A stretch of 64,000 nucleotides of DNA, taken from positions 1 to 64,000 of the forward strand of contig JAABSP010000004.1 of assembly GCA_011390345.1 (NCBI GenBank), in the 5' to 3' direction. Each line of letters opens with the position of its first letter. Positions within the stretch are counted from its first letter, which is position 1. Shown here one piece after another: positions 41,730-51,154 of the stretch. The translations under genes were made by a program, and so were the position numbers. Below the pieces are notes generated by a model that saw only the letters and a list, made by a program, of their open reading frames with translations, had not been told where the DNA came from and ran no database searches. The stretch is from Desulfobacteraceae bacterium. Its GTDB lineage: Bacteria > Desulfobacterota > Desulfobacteria > Desulfobacterales > JAABSP01.

Positions 41730-42545
41730 ATGATATCCAAATCCTTTCACCGGTATCTGTCGATTTTTTTGACGCTCGGCCTCTGCGCCTGCACAGGGGC
41801 CTCATCTCTCAAGCTGTCCGATTCCGCGCGCTCCTTCGGGGCCGCTGCAGAGAACAAGTTTCTCTTCACTCGGCCCGACATTCCCCGGTATTCCCCTCCT
41901 AAAAATCGGGTCCATCTCGATGAAAACATCGAATTCTCAACAGAAAAAAGCCCCGCTGTGATCCTGACGCCGATGAACGCGATGGGTCCCGAGATCGATG
42001 AGACGCCCCAGGAGTTCATGAAAAGGCTGCAGGACCGGTTTGACTTCAAGGAAATCCGGGCAAGGGCGACCCCAGTGCTCCAGAGCCTCACCTTTCAGGT
42101 CAAATACTCCTCCCGCCTCGGCCTTCCCCTGGAGGGGCATGAAAACCGCTCTTTAATCCTTGCGGTGGATGAGTGGCTCGGAACCCCCTATAAGTGGGGC
42201 GGCTGCACCAAAAACGGCGTGGACTGCTCCTGTTTTGTGCGGGATGTCTATCGGAAGGTCTACGGCATCGAGCTGAAGCGCACCTCCCGGGCCATGTACT
42301 ATGAGGATCTTATTCCCATCGGAAAGAGAAGCCTGCAGGAGGGGGACATCCTCTTCTTCAAGACCCGGGGCAACCGGATCTCCCATGTGGGAATTTTCCT
42401 GAAAGATGACAAATTCGCCCATGCCAGCCTGAGCGACGGCGTGACCATCAGCGATCTCAATCATCCCTATTATCAGAAACGCTTCTGCGCCGGTGGCAGG
42501 GTGGAGGGAATCCGGGTTAGCATGAAGGGCAGTATCTCCCGCTGA
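41730..42545 (+). CDS. NlpC/P60-family lipoprotein 2
   Basis: 271 aa. Signal peptide with cysteine-containing lipobox (LGLCAC), an N-terminal extension of about 130 residues with no known fold, then an NlpC/P60 domain: WGGCTKNGVDCSCFV and GNRISHVGIFL. The catalytic domains of this and the preceding protein share long identical blocks (GNRISH, KTRGNR, YGIELKRTS), indicating a tandem duplication. The two genes are 29 bp apart. Confidence 0.9.
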   Translation: MISKSFHRYLSIFLTLGLCACTGASSLKLSDSARSFGAAAENKFLFTRPDIPRYSPPKNRVHLDENIEFSTEKSPAVILTPMNAMGPEIDETPQEFMKRLQDRFDFKEIRARATPVLQSLTFQVKYSSRLGLPLEGHENRSLILAVDEWLGTPYKWGGCTKNGVDCSCFVRDVYRKVYGIELKRTSRAMYYEDLIPIGKRSLQEGDILFFKTRGNRISHVGIFLKDDKFAHASLSDGVTISDLNHPYYQKRFCAGGRVEGIRVSMKGSISR

Positions 42546-42551
42546 TATTCG

Positions 42552-44342
42552 ATGTTCTTTAAAAGAGCTTTTCGGAAGAGATCCAAAATGGAGTTCTCCC
42601 CCTGGATTATTATGGGCGCGGCCGGGATTCTGATGGTCGTTGTGCTGGTTCTGGCCCTGGGGAACATCCATAGGGAAAAGCGGTATATGTCTCAGTTTTT
42701 GAGCGAAAAGGGCGCTGCCCTGATCCGGGCCGTGGAGGCCGGCGCGAGAACCGGCATGATGGGGATGATGTGGGGAGAGCGTCAGGTGCAGCGCCTGATC
42801 GAGGAGACGGCCGACTATCCACATATCCATTTTCTGGCCGTCACCGACCGAACCGGCAGATTCATCGCCCACAGCGACCGGACAAAAATCGGCGCGCTTC
42901 TTTCGGAATCGATTTCCGCCCAAGCCCTCTCACCCGGAACCCGGGAGCAATGGTTTCTGACCGACCCGGATGACCGGCCCCAGACATTTGTGGTCTATCG
43001 AACCTTCCGGCCCATGACCCGGCGCGGCGGCCATCACATGGCCAGGGGTCGGAGCCGGGGAATGCCCCACATGCAGAACAACCCCTTCTATTCGGACCCG
43101 CCGGACCAATCCACAGAACGGATCATCTTTGTGGGCCTCGATATCGCCCCGTTCGAGGATGCCCGAAAGGTGGACATGCGAAACACTATCGTCCTCTCGG
43201 CAGTTCTGCTGCTGCTGGGCTTTGCCGGTTTTCTCTCCCTCTTCTGGGTCGAAGGATACCGGAGAACCCGGCAGATGCTGCAGGATACCAGCGCATTTGC
43301 CCGGGAGGTTGTGGAGAGCCTTCCGGTGGGGCTGATCGCGACGGACCGGGCCGGAAACATCGCGTTCTTCAATCCTGCAGCAGAAAAGATCACAGCTCTT
43401 TTGCCGGAAAAAATGATCGGAAAGACCCCCGAAGCTGTCATGTCGATCCCCTTGTGCGGCCTGATGCCCCTTCTGGAAAAGAGTGAACCGGTGCTGGAAA
43501 GGGAGATGGAGTGCCGATTTGCCGGTGGGAAGAGCATTCCCCTCAGCGTCAGCGCCAGCCGGATCGTCAATGAGGAGGGAGATCTTGTCGGCAATATCCT
43601 GATCCTGAGAGATCTGGGGGAGGTTCGGCGGCTTCAGGAGGAGATCCGCAGAAAGGAGAAGCTTGCCGCCATCGGAGGGCTTGCGGCTGGTGTGGCCCAT
43701 GAGATCCGGAATCCTTTGAGTTCCATCAAGGGGCTTGCGGCCTATTTCGGCAGCAAATTTCATGAGGGCTCCGATGACCGGGAGGCCGCGGAAGTAATGG
43801 GACGGGAAGCGGACCGGCTCAACCGGGCCGTGAGCGAACTCCTGGAGTTTGCCCGCCCCTCGGAGCTTCATCTCCGGCCAACCGATATCAAAGAGGTCGC
43901 AGCCCATGCCCTTCGCCTCATCCGTCAGGATGCGGAGACCAAGGGAATAGAGATCCAACTGGAATCCTCTTCAGAAAAGCTTCCGCAGGCCATGATCGAT
44001 CCGGATCGGATCTCCCAGTGCCTCCTCAATCTCTACCTCAATGCGGTGGAAGAGATGGCCGAGGGAGGAATTATGAAGGTGGAAACCGCTTCTGCAGAGG
44101 AGAAGAACCGAGTCATCCTTCAGATCTCCGATACTGGCCCGGGGATTGCCAAAGATGACCTGAAGAAGATCTTCGATCCCTACTTCACCACCAAACCCTC
44201 GGGAACGGGGCTGGGGCTTGCCATTGTCCACAAGATCGTCGAGTCCCACCGGGGAAGCATCCAGGTGGAGAGCGAAGCCGGAACCGGGACCCGATTTATC
44301 CTTTCCCTGCCGATTCATCCGGAAGGACCAGCCGCGCTATGA
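42552..44342 (+). CDS. ZraS-like membrane sensor histidine kinase
   Basis: 596 aa. Two membrane helices (about 17-37 and 213-233) enclose a periplasmic sensor domain whose later part is rich in His, Met and Arg (RRGGHHMARGRSRGMPHM), suggestive of metal binding. A PAS domain (about 250-355), HisKA with GVAHEIRNPLSSIKG and HATPase (DTGPGIAKDDLKKIF, GTGLGLAIVHKI) follow. The pair with the sigma-54 response regulator is of the ZraSR/HydHG type, which senses zinc or envelope stress in enterobacteria. Start overlaps nothing; 6 bp after the NlpC/P60 gene. Confidence 0.9.
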   Translation: MFFKRAFRKRSKMEFSPWIIMGAAGILMVVVLVLALGNIHREKRYMSQFLSEKGAALIRAVEAGARTGMMGMMWGERQVQRLIEETADYPHIHFLAVTDRTGRFIAHSDRTKIGALLSESISAQALSPGTREQWFLTDPDDRPQTFVVYRTFRPMTRRGGHHMARGRSRGMPHMQNNPFYSDPPDQSTERIIFVGLDIAPFEDARKVDMRNTIVLSAVLLLLGFAGFLSLFWVEGYRRTRQMLQDTSAFAREVVESLPVGLIATDRAGNIAFFNPAAEKITALLPEKMIGKTPEAVMSIPLCGLMPLLEKSEPVLEREMECRFAGGKSIPLSVSASRIVNEEGDLVGNILILRDLGEVRRLQEEIRRKEKLAAIGGLAAGVAHEIRNPLSSIKGLAAYFGSKFHEGSDDREAAEVMGREADRLNRAVSELLEFARPSELHLRPTDIKEVAAHALRLIRQDAETKGIEIQLESSSEKLPQAMIDPDRISQCLLNLYLNAVEEMAEGGIMKVETASAEEKNRVILQISDTGPGIAKDDLKKIFDPYFTTKPSGTGLGLAIVHKIVESHRGSIQVESEAGTGTRFILSLPIHPEGPAAL

Positions 44343-45721
44343 ACAAAAAAAACCCAAAGATTCTGGTGGTGGATGACGATCCGGGTCATCGCACCACATT
44401 GAAGACCCTGCTCAAAAGCTGGGGATATGAAATCGAGACCGCAGCAGATGGTGCAGAGGCCGTCTCTCTGGTCAAGGAGAAGCCCTTTGACCTGATCCTG
44501 ATGGATGTCAGGATGGCAAAGATGGGAGGGATCGAGGCCATTGGACATATCCGGGAGTACAATCCCGCGATTCCTATTCTGATCATGACCGCCTACTCTT
44601 CGGTGGAATCGGCCGTTGAGGCCATCAAATCCGGGGCATATGATTATCTGACCAAGCCCCTCGATTTCGAGGTGCTCGGTCTCACCCTGGAGCGGGCTCT
44701 GGAGCATGCCGGGCTCAGAGAGGAGAACAGATCCCTCAAAGACCAGCTCCGGGGAGAGGTAAAGCTTCAGAACATCATCGGCAAGAGCCCGGCCATGAAA
44801 GCGCTCATCGATATGGTCGGGGCCGTTGCCCCGTCCGAGGCCACAGTGCTCATCACCGGCGAGAGCGGAACCGGAAAGGAGCTGATCGCCCGGTGCGTCC
44901 ACGCGAACAGCGGCCGCAGCGACAAACCCCTGGTGACGGTCAACTGTGCGGCCCTTGCGGAATCGATTCTGGAGTCGGAACTCTTCGGCCATGAAAAAGG
45001 CGCGTTTACGGGCGCGGACCGGCGCCGGGAGGGCCGTTTTATGCAGGCGGACCGCGGCACCATCTTCCTGGATGAGATCGCTGAGATGTCGCCCATGATG
45101 CAGGCCAAGCTGCTCCGGGTGATTCAGGAGGGTGAGATCCAGCGGGTCGGCAGCGACAAGCCCCTGATCGTGGATGTGCGGATACTGGCCGCGACAAACC
45201 GGGAACTGGAGGCTGAAGTGGAGGCCGGGAGGTTTCGGGAGGATCTCTATTACCGCCTCAATGTCGTAACCCTCCAGATCCCGCGGCTTCGAAACCGGCT
45301 GGACGATATCCCCCTGCTGGCCCACCATTTCATGGAGGTCTACGGAAAGAAGAACCGTAAACCGGTGAAAGGGTTTACGCCGTATGCCATGGATCTGCTC
45401 CTCCGGTATCCTTGGCCCGGAAATGTCCGGGAGCTGGAAAATGGCGTGGAGCGGGCCGTGATTCTGCTGCCGGGGGAATATATTTCGGAAAAAGAGCTTC
45501 CCCTTTCCATCTCCCGAATCGATGCGGAAGAGAATCGGGTCCAGAAGGGAACTGCTCCACCTGCAATGAGTGCCGGCCGCGGCTCATTGGAAGAGATCGA
45601 AAAGGAGGCGATTCTGGCAGCATTGAATATCGCTGAAGGGAACAAGAGCCAAGCCGCGAGAACTTTGGGCATCAGCCGGAAAACCCTGCACAACAAAATC
45701 AGGAATTACGGAATTGGATAA
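44339..45721 (+). CDS. NtrC-type sigma-54 response regulator (ZraR-like)
   Basis: 460 aa. Receiver domain (about 5-120; VDDDPGHRTT, phospho-acceptor Asp in LILMDVRMAK, and Lys in YLTKPL), AAA+ domain (GESGTGKEL, GAFTGAD, IFLDEIAEM) and a Fis-type helix-turn-helix (KSQAARTLGISRKTLHNKI). It overlaps the kinase gene by 4 bases (ATGA). Likely targets include envelope genes nearby, but no -24/-12 element was found next to them. Confidence 0.93.
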   Translation: MNKKNPKILVVDDDPGHRTTLKTLLKSWGYEIETAADGAEAVSLVKEKPFDLILMDVRMAKMGGIEAIGHIREYNPAIPILIMTAYSSVESAVEAIKSGAYDYLTKPLDFEVLGLTLERALEHAGLREENRSLKDQLRGEVKLQNIIGKSPAMKALIDMVGAVAPSEATVLITGESGTGKELIARCVHANSGRSDKPLVTVNCAALAESILESELFGHEKGAFTGADRRREGRFMQADRGTIFLDEIAEMSPMMQAKLLRVIQEGEIQRVGSDKPLIVDVRILAATNRELEAEVEAGRFREDLYYRLNVVTLQIPRLRNRLDDIPLLAHHFMEVYGKKNRKPVKGFTPYAMDLLLRYPWPGNVRELENGVERAVILLPGEYISEKELPLSISRIDAEENRVQKGTAPPAMSAGRGSLEEIEKEAILAALNIAEGNKSQAARTLGISRKTLHNKIRNYGIG

Positions 45722-45777
45722 AACCCGGGCTGGATCAGCAGAACTGACATATCGATGAATGATAGGCCGATCTTGAA

Positions 45778-45806
45778 TTGACAATTCCTTTCAAATGGTG
45801 TATATG
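45778..45806 (+). promoter_or_regulatory. Promoter of the M23 peptidase gene
   Basis: TTGACA (45778-45783), 17 bases, TATATG (45801-45806). The transcript would begin near 45813 and carry a 125-base leader with the hairpin below. Confidence 0.65.
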
Positions 45807-45838
45807 TCTGTCTTTGAAAAATGAGAACTGAATCGACA

Positions 45839-45903
45839 TTCAGGCCATGGGCTTTTGGCGGCTGCACATAAAAAATACTGCTGCCCCATGCTCATGGCCT
45901 GAA
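45839..45903 (+). promoter_or_regulatory. Long inverted repeat in the M23 peptidase leader
   Basis: TTCAGGCCATG (45839-45849) is the exact reverse complement of CATGGCCTGAA (45893-45903). Inside, GGCGGC can pair with GCTGCC. No T-run follows, so it is not a terminator. A 16-codon frame (45820-45870) overlaps the 5' arm. Possible RNA thermometer, protein-binding or attenuation element; function unknown. Confidence 0.55.
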
Positions 45904-45937
45904 CCGTCTCAATCAACAAAAATGGAAGATATCATAT

Positions 45938-47254
45938 ATGTCAAGAATCAATCGGTATATCTTCAGCATCACCTTTATGCTGCTCGCTTTTCCATCCTCC
46001 TGCGGCCTATTTCACTTTGAAAATAATCTGCTGGCCTATTCGCCCCCTGCCAAACCGGTCCGAAAACCGGTTATCCCGCTTCCGACCGCACTCGATACCC
46101 AGGATACCACCGTGATTCGAAAGGCGGTTCAGCCGGGAGACAGTATCTCAAAAATTCTGAAGAGCTATGGGACTCCCTACTCCCGCATCCATGAGGTGAT
46201 CGGCAAATCCCAAGGGATCTTCGATGTCCGGCGGATTCGTCCGGGAAAGCTCTATTACATTGTCAAAGATGCCAAAAAGAAAAAGGATTTTCCGGTCCGA
46301 TTTTTCGTATATGAGCGGTCGTTGCAGGAGAGCGTTGTCTTTGACATGGACGAGCCGGTAAGGGTCTACATCTCCAGGAAACCGATTGAAACGAGAACCC
46401 GAACCGCAGAAGGGCGGATAGAATCCTCACTCTGGCAGGCATTCGATGATCAGGGGCTGCCGGAAGCGCTGGTCTCCCGCATCACCGGGATCTTTGCCTG
46501 GGAGATCGATTTTCGGCTCCTCAATACCGGAGATCAATTCAGCGTAATCTATGAGGAGGAGCATATCAACAATAATCCGGTGGGCATCGGAGGGGTGAAA
46601 GCTGTTCGGCTCACCTGTGCGGGTAAGGATTATTACGCCTTTGCCTTCCGCAAGAATGACAAAGAATCGATCGCCTACTACAATGATAAAGGACAGAATC
46701 TCCAGAAAGCATTCTTAAAGGCCCCGCTCAAATACACACGGGTCAGCTCTGGATTCTCCCGCAGCCGGCTGCATCCGATTCTCAATGTCTACAGACCCCA
46801 TCTGGCCATCGATTATGCAGCCCCTGCGGGGACCCCGGTGATGAGCGTCGGTGACGGCCGGGTAGCCAGGATCGCGTACAGCCGTTCCGCGGGAAAATAC
46901 ATAGAAATTCACCATGGTTCCAAATACCGCTCCCGGTATATCCATCTTTCCCGATATGCTGATGGAATCAAAGTCGGGATGAAGGTCGAGGGGGGAGATT
47001 GTATCGGCTATGTGGGCAGCACGGGCCTTGCTACGGGGCCGCATCTCGATTTTCGGTTCTGGGAGGAGGGACGAGCGGTCGATTATTCCGATATGGAGCT
47101 GCCGAATGGCGATCCGGTAGGCTGGAGATCCCTTCCCCGATTCAATCGCTATATTGCGGGTCTGAAGCGGCAGCTTAACGAAGGGAGCCCATCTTTTGCT
47201 GCACAAGTTTCTCTTCCTTCAGAAGGTAATGACCGGCCGCAGATCATCAACTAA
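45938..47254 (+). CDS. M23-family peptidoglycan endopeptidase
   Basis: 438 aa. A signal-like hydrophobic N-terminus (about 8-27), a LysM/OapA-like region (AVQPGDSISKILKSYGTPYS), and a C-terminal LytM/M23 domain with zinc motifs RPHLAIDYAAPAGTPVM (HxxxD) and GPHLDFRFWEEG (HxH region variant HLDF). Both metal motifs are intact, so it is probably an active hydrolase like MepM. Together with the two NlpC/P60 lipoproteins it adds a third cell-wall hydrolase to this stretch. Confidence 0.9.
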   Translation: MSRINRYIFSITFMLLAFPSSCGLFHFENNLLAYSPPAKPVRKPVIPLPTALDTQDTTVIRKAVQPGDSISKILKSYGTPYSRIHEVIGKSQGIFDVRRIRPGKLYYIVKDAKKKKDFPVRFFVYERSLQESVVFDMDEPVRVYISRKPIETRTRTAEGRIESSLWQAFDDQGLPEALVSRITGIFAWEIDFRLLNTGDQFSVIYEEEHINNNPVGIGGVKAVRLTCAGKDYYAFAFRKNDKESIAYYNDKGQNLQKAFLKAPLKYTRVSSGFSRSRLHPILNVYRPHLAIDYAAPAGTPVMSVGDGRVARIAYSRSAGKYIEIHHGSKYRSRYIHLSRYADGIKVGMKVEGGDCIGYVGSTGLATGPHLDFRFWEEGRAVDYSDMELPNGDPVGWRSLPRFNRYIAGLKRQLNEGSPSFAAQVSLPSEGNDRPQIIN

Positions 47255-47274
47255 TGCGTTCCCAAGAGATCTTT

Positions 47275-50200
47275 TCAGCGCAGACAGCCCTCCTTTTCAG
47301 CATCGGGACAGGGGATCGGATTTGAAAGGATTCCGGAAAAGGGCAGCGGAGCAATTTCCCGTCCTTGTACAATGAAACGGCTGATATCCCCTTCACCAGT
47401 GCGAGCGGTGCAGGGATCTGTCAGCCATTTCGCGGCATCCAGAAAATTGGCCGGAAGCACCGTCAGGCTGCCGGTCATATCCACTTCCGGAGATTCAATA
47501 TTCACCATCCCGTCGATGCCGAGGTGCGAAGAGGCGTCGACCGCGCTGTCGGGCGATGAGAGGAAATAGTCGCTGCTGATCCGGATATTGCCGCCGGTTC
47601 CCTCCCATGCCCTGGCGATGATCCGGCTCCGGTTCAGGATAACGAATTCCGGCTTTTGAATGATGATATCGCCGCCGTTGCCCTCGCCGTACTGGACGCT
47701 GGTGGTGATCCGGCCGTCCAGGAGATAGAGCCGGTCATCGACTGCGATCTCCATCGCGCCGCCCCCGGCCTTCTCCGCAGAGGTGGATATCTGGCCGTTT
47801 TCCATAAGTGTCAGGTTGCCGGCGCTGATCCTGATCTCTCCTGCATCCCCGGCTGGAGCTTCCTTTTTTTCAGAAGAGGAATATATCCCGCTGATGAAGG
47901 TATCCGGGGCCTCGGGATTTCCCTCCTCGAATTCCTGCTGGCTTTCCAGGGGTGGAGCCGACGGAGTGCTGCTGCCGGATATCCGGATATTTTCCGATGC
48001 CCGGACTTCGATGCTGCCGCTTTTGCCGGGGCCCAGGGTGCTGCTGGTGATCCGGCCGCCGTCCGACAGGGTCAGGTCTCGGGTCTCAAGTTGAATACTC
48101 CCCCCTTTTCCGGCCGACTCCCCCTCCCCTTCGGACCTTGCAAAGATGCCGCTGGAGAAGCCGTCCCGGTTCTGGCCGTGGGGGTTGCCGCCGGTCAGAA
48201 CCATCTCATCGGCGGTAATCTTTATCAATCCGCCGTCCCCGGTTCCGCGGGTGCCGGCCGTGACCCCTGCCCCGCCGGAGAAGCGGAGGGACTGGGCCTG
48301 AATCTCGATGTTGCCGGCCTCTTTGGCATACTCCTCGGTGCTGAGCGCGGAGGTGTAGATCCGGCTGGCAAAGCCGTCGCGGTCCGTTCCGGAAAAATCG
48401 ACCGAGCGGGCGCTGATCCGCACATCACCGCCCCGGCCACCGCCGTCTGAAGTGTTGCCGATCCATCCGCCGTCGGCAAAGATCAGCGTTCCGGTTTGGA
48501 TGGCCACATCTCCCCCGCGTCCGGCATCTTCATCAGAACCGTCGGCTCTTGCGATGATCCCGCTGCCCTGGCCGTCTTCATCATAACCGGTAAACCGAAC
48601 CGAATCCGCAGCTCGAATCGAGACATCTCCGCCGCGGCCAGTGCCAAAGGTGGAGCTGTCTATGAGTGCGCCGTCCGCTAAGGAGAGATCGCCGGTTTCA
48701 ATGGCCACATTCCCGGCATCCCTGGAATAGCTGGTCTCTGCACTGACGAGGATGCGGGAGCCGAGGCCGTCGCCGTCGTTTCCGGAAAGCCGGGTCCAAC
48801 CCGGTGCGGTGATGGTAACCGCCCCGCCCCCTCCGCCGCCGTAGGATGCGCTTTCGATGACCGAGCCGTCCCCCAGCGCGAAATTTCTTGTTTGGATGGC
48901 GATGTTTCCGGCATCCCCGGCCTCATCATATTCCTCCCCTTCGGCACGGGTGTAGATACCGCTGCCCTGGCCGTATTCATCGGTTCCCGAGAATCGAACA
49001 GATGAAGCCGTCTCCACGGTCACATCTCCGCCCCGGCCTCCGCCGTAGGAGGAGGAGCCGATCTGCGCGCCGTCCGTCAGTTCAAGCTGATCCCCTTCCA
49101 GATGGATGATCCCGGCATCGCCTGCATCCGCGTCCCACCCTTCGGTGCTGGCCAGTACACTGCTGCCGCCGCCTGCAATTGCGATCCTCAGCCCCTTGAG
49201 CCGGATAGAGCCCGCGTCTCCGCCGCCCCAGGTTGCGCTGGTGATGACCCCTCCCTCCGCAACGGTTATATCGGGAGCCTCCAGACGGATCTCTCCCGAA
49301 TCTCCGCTATCATAATCCTCCCCCAGAGAACTCGAGGAGAGGCCGCTGGAACGCATCTCCCCGGAAGGGGCATCGGGATTTTCGCCGGAGATGAGAATCG
49401 AATCCCCTGCGGTCAGGGTTACGCTCCCCCCCCTGCCGGGCCCCCCGGTGCTCGCGGTGACGCCGCCGCCGTCGGTAAAGGAGATAGATCCGGCATTGAT
49501 TTCGATATTTCCCGCATCCCCGGCATCTTCATCCTCACCGAGCGCGGAGGTGTAGATCCGGCCCGCATAGCCGTTTGCATCCGTGCCCGAAAACCGGACC
49601 GCGCCTGCTCCCCCGATGGTCACATTTCCGCCGCTTCCGGGGCCGTCTGAGGTGTTGCCGATCCAGCCGCCGTCGGTCAGGGTCAGATCCCCGGTTTCAA
49701 TAAGGATATCTCCGCCGTCTCCGGCATCTTCATCGGGGCCGTCGGCCCGGGCGATCATCCCGCTCCCCTGTCCGCTCCCGTCGAAACCGGAAAGGGAGAC
49801 CAGGCTGTTGGCCCGGATGGTGATATCTCCGCCCCTGCCGGGGCCGAAGGTGGAGGTGTCGATGAGTGCGCCGTCCGTCATCTCCAGCGCTTCGGCCTCG
49901 ATCTGGATGGCGCCCGCGTCCTTGGCGTAATCGGTCTCCGCGCTCGTATTGATCCGGCTTCCGCTTCCCCGCTCTGATGTGCCGGAGAGGCCTACCACTG
50001 AGAGGGCCTTCAGGGTGATATCTCCGCCGCGCCCGCCGCCAAAGGAAGCAGCCTCCAGCACCGCGCCGTCATCGAGATGGATTCGATCGGCCTCGATATG
50101 AATATCCCCGGCATCTCCGGCCTCTTCATATTCCTCTCCGGAGGCCCCGGTTCGAATCCCCGCGGTTCCGCCGAAGGAATCGCTGCCCGAAAAGAATATC

Positions 50201-51114
50201 CCCTCTGAAGCCTGGATGGATACGGACGCGGCATCTCCGTTTCCGTAGCTCTCGGCATAGATGCTCCCGCCGTTTGTAAAATCCGCGCTTCTGGCCTTAA
50301 TATCCACCTTGCCGCCGTCCGTGTCGCCTTCGGTCTCGGCCCAGAGGGCGCCGCCATCCACAACCAGTTCTCCGCCCCGGATGTAGATCGATCCCGCCCC
50401 TTCGCCGCTCACATCGATCCGGCCCCCCACAAGGTCGATCCGCTCCCCTGCGGAAAGCTTCACTTCTCCCTCGCCGGCCTGCAGACCTCCCCGGATCTCG
50501 ATGCGGCCGGCTTCGATGCCGATCTTTTCTCCGGTCGGAACCGATAACTCGCCGTCAACCCTTACCAAAGCCGAAGCCGAAGCCGACCCCTCCCCCAGAA
50601 AGCCGAAATCGGCCGGGGGAGCAGTCGAAAGGAATTCCCCCTGAACCGGTTCGGCATAGAACCGATCAATCTCCCCCAGCTTCAGATGATCTGCGGTGGA
50701 GGCGTAAAATGATCCCGTAAGATCGAGCCCTGCATTGGGGCCGAAAACCATGCCGGCCGGATTGAGCAGGTAAAGATTCGCACCCGGAACCGTGGATCGG
50801 AGAATGCCGTCTATCGAGGAGACGGCTCCGTCCGTGACCCGTCCGATGATATTTCCCACGGAATCGGGACCGCTGAAGGTCGCGCTCCCGCCGGTCTCCA
50901 CAGAGAACTTTCCGAAGCTGTGGAAGAGGTTGGCCCCGGCCTGCCGTCCCATCTCGGCAGATATCTCGTAATCGGGCCCCGGCAATGTCCCGGCCTGTCC
51001 CATAGAGCCGTCCAGCGTTACCTGTCCATGAAGGATCGGGGAGAAAATGATCTGCGGTATGAAAGCGATTGCAAAAAGGAGAAGCCGAATCATCCGATGC
51101 ACCCTTATTGTCAT
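47275..51114 (-). CDS. Filamentous-haemagglutinin-type TpsA exoprotein with nested repeats
   Basis: 1279 aa. A signal peptide (IRLLLFAIAFIPQIIFSPILHG) is followed by a TPS secretion domain (about 28-170) with the conserved motifs FSVETGGSATFSG, NIIGRVTDG, LYLLNPAGMVFGPNA and LTGSFYAST. The passenger, about 200-1200, consists of Gly/Asp-rich beta-helix repeats (pattern DAGDAGxIxIxAxxLxLxDG). Such proteins cross the outer membrane through a TpsB (ShlB/FhaC) partner and act as adhesins or toxins. No TpsB gene lies nearby. It ends 20 bp from the convergent M23 gene. Confidence 0.9.
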   Translation of the reverse strand: MTIRVHRMIRLLLFAIAFIPQIIFSPILHGQVTLDGSMGQAGTLPGPDYEISAEMGRQAGANLFHSFGKFSVETGGSATFSGPDSVGNIIGRVTDGAVSSIDGILRSTVPGANLYLLNPAGMVFGPNAGLDLTGSFYASTADHLKLGEIDRFYAEPVQGEFLSTAPPADFGFLGEGSASASALVRVDGELSVPTGEKIGIEAGRIEIRGGLQAGEGEVKLSAGERIDLVGGRIDVSGEGAGSIYIRGGELVVDGGALWAETEGDTDGGKVDIKARSADFTNGGSIYAESYGNGDAASVSIQASEGIFFSGSDSFGGTAGIRTGASGEEYEEAGDAGDIHIEADRIHLDDGAVLEAASFGGGRGGDITLKALSVVGLSGTSERGSGSRINTSAETDYAKDAGAIQIEAEALEMTDGALIDTSTFGPGRGGDITIRANSLVSLSGFDGSGQGSGMIARADGPDEDAGDGGDILIETGDLTLTDGGWIGNTSDGPGSGGNVTIGGAGAVRFSGTDANGYAGRIYTSALGEDEDAGDAGNIEINAGSISFTDGGGVTASTGGPGRGGSVTLTAGDSILISGENPDAPSGEMRSSGLSSSSLGEDYDSGDSGEIRLEAPDITVAEGGVITSATWGGGDAGSIRLKGLRIAIAGGGSSVLASTEGWDADAGDAGIIHLEGDQLELTDGAQIGSSSYGGGRGGDVTVETASSVRFSGTDEYGQGSGIYTRAEGEEYDEAGDAGNIAIQTRNFALGDGSVIESASYGGGGGGAVTITAPGWTRLSGNDGDGLGSRILVSAETSYSRDAGNVAIETGDLSLADGALIDSSTFGTGRGGDVSIRAADSVRFTGYDEDGQGSGIIARADGSDEDAGRGGDVAIQTGTLIFADGGWIGNTSDGGGRGGDVRISARSVDFSGTDRDGFASRIYTSALSTEEYAKEAGNIEIQAQSLRFSGGAGVTAGTRGTGDGGLIKITADEMVLTGGNPHGQNRDGFSSGIFARSEGEGESAGKGGSIQLETRDLTLSDGGRITSSTLGPGKSGSIEVRASENIRISGSSTPSAPPLESQQEFEEGNPEAPDTFISGIYSSSEKKEAPAGDAGEIRISAGNLTLMENGQISTSAEKAGGGAMEIAVDDRLYLLDGRITTSVQYGEGNGGDIIIQKPEFVILNRSRIIARAWEGTGGNIRISSDYFLSSPDSAVDASSHLGIDGMVNIESPEVDMTGSLTVLPANFLDAAKWLTDPCTARTGEGDISRFIVQGREIAPLPFSGILSNPIPCPDAEKEGCLR

Positions 51115-51154
51115 ATTGTCATGCCGATTTGATTTTATATCTTTGACTTGCGCT

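Noticed and set aside
47656-48450. Plus-strand frames inside the TpsA gene
   Set aside because: Repeat-rich DNA leaves other frames open; the minus-strand product has a signal peptide and TPS domain.
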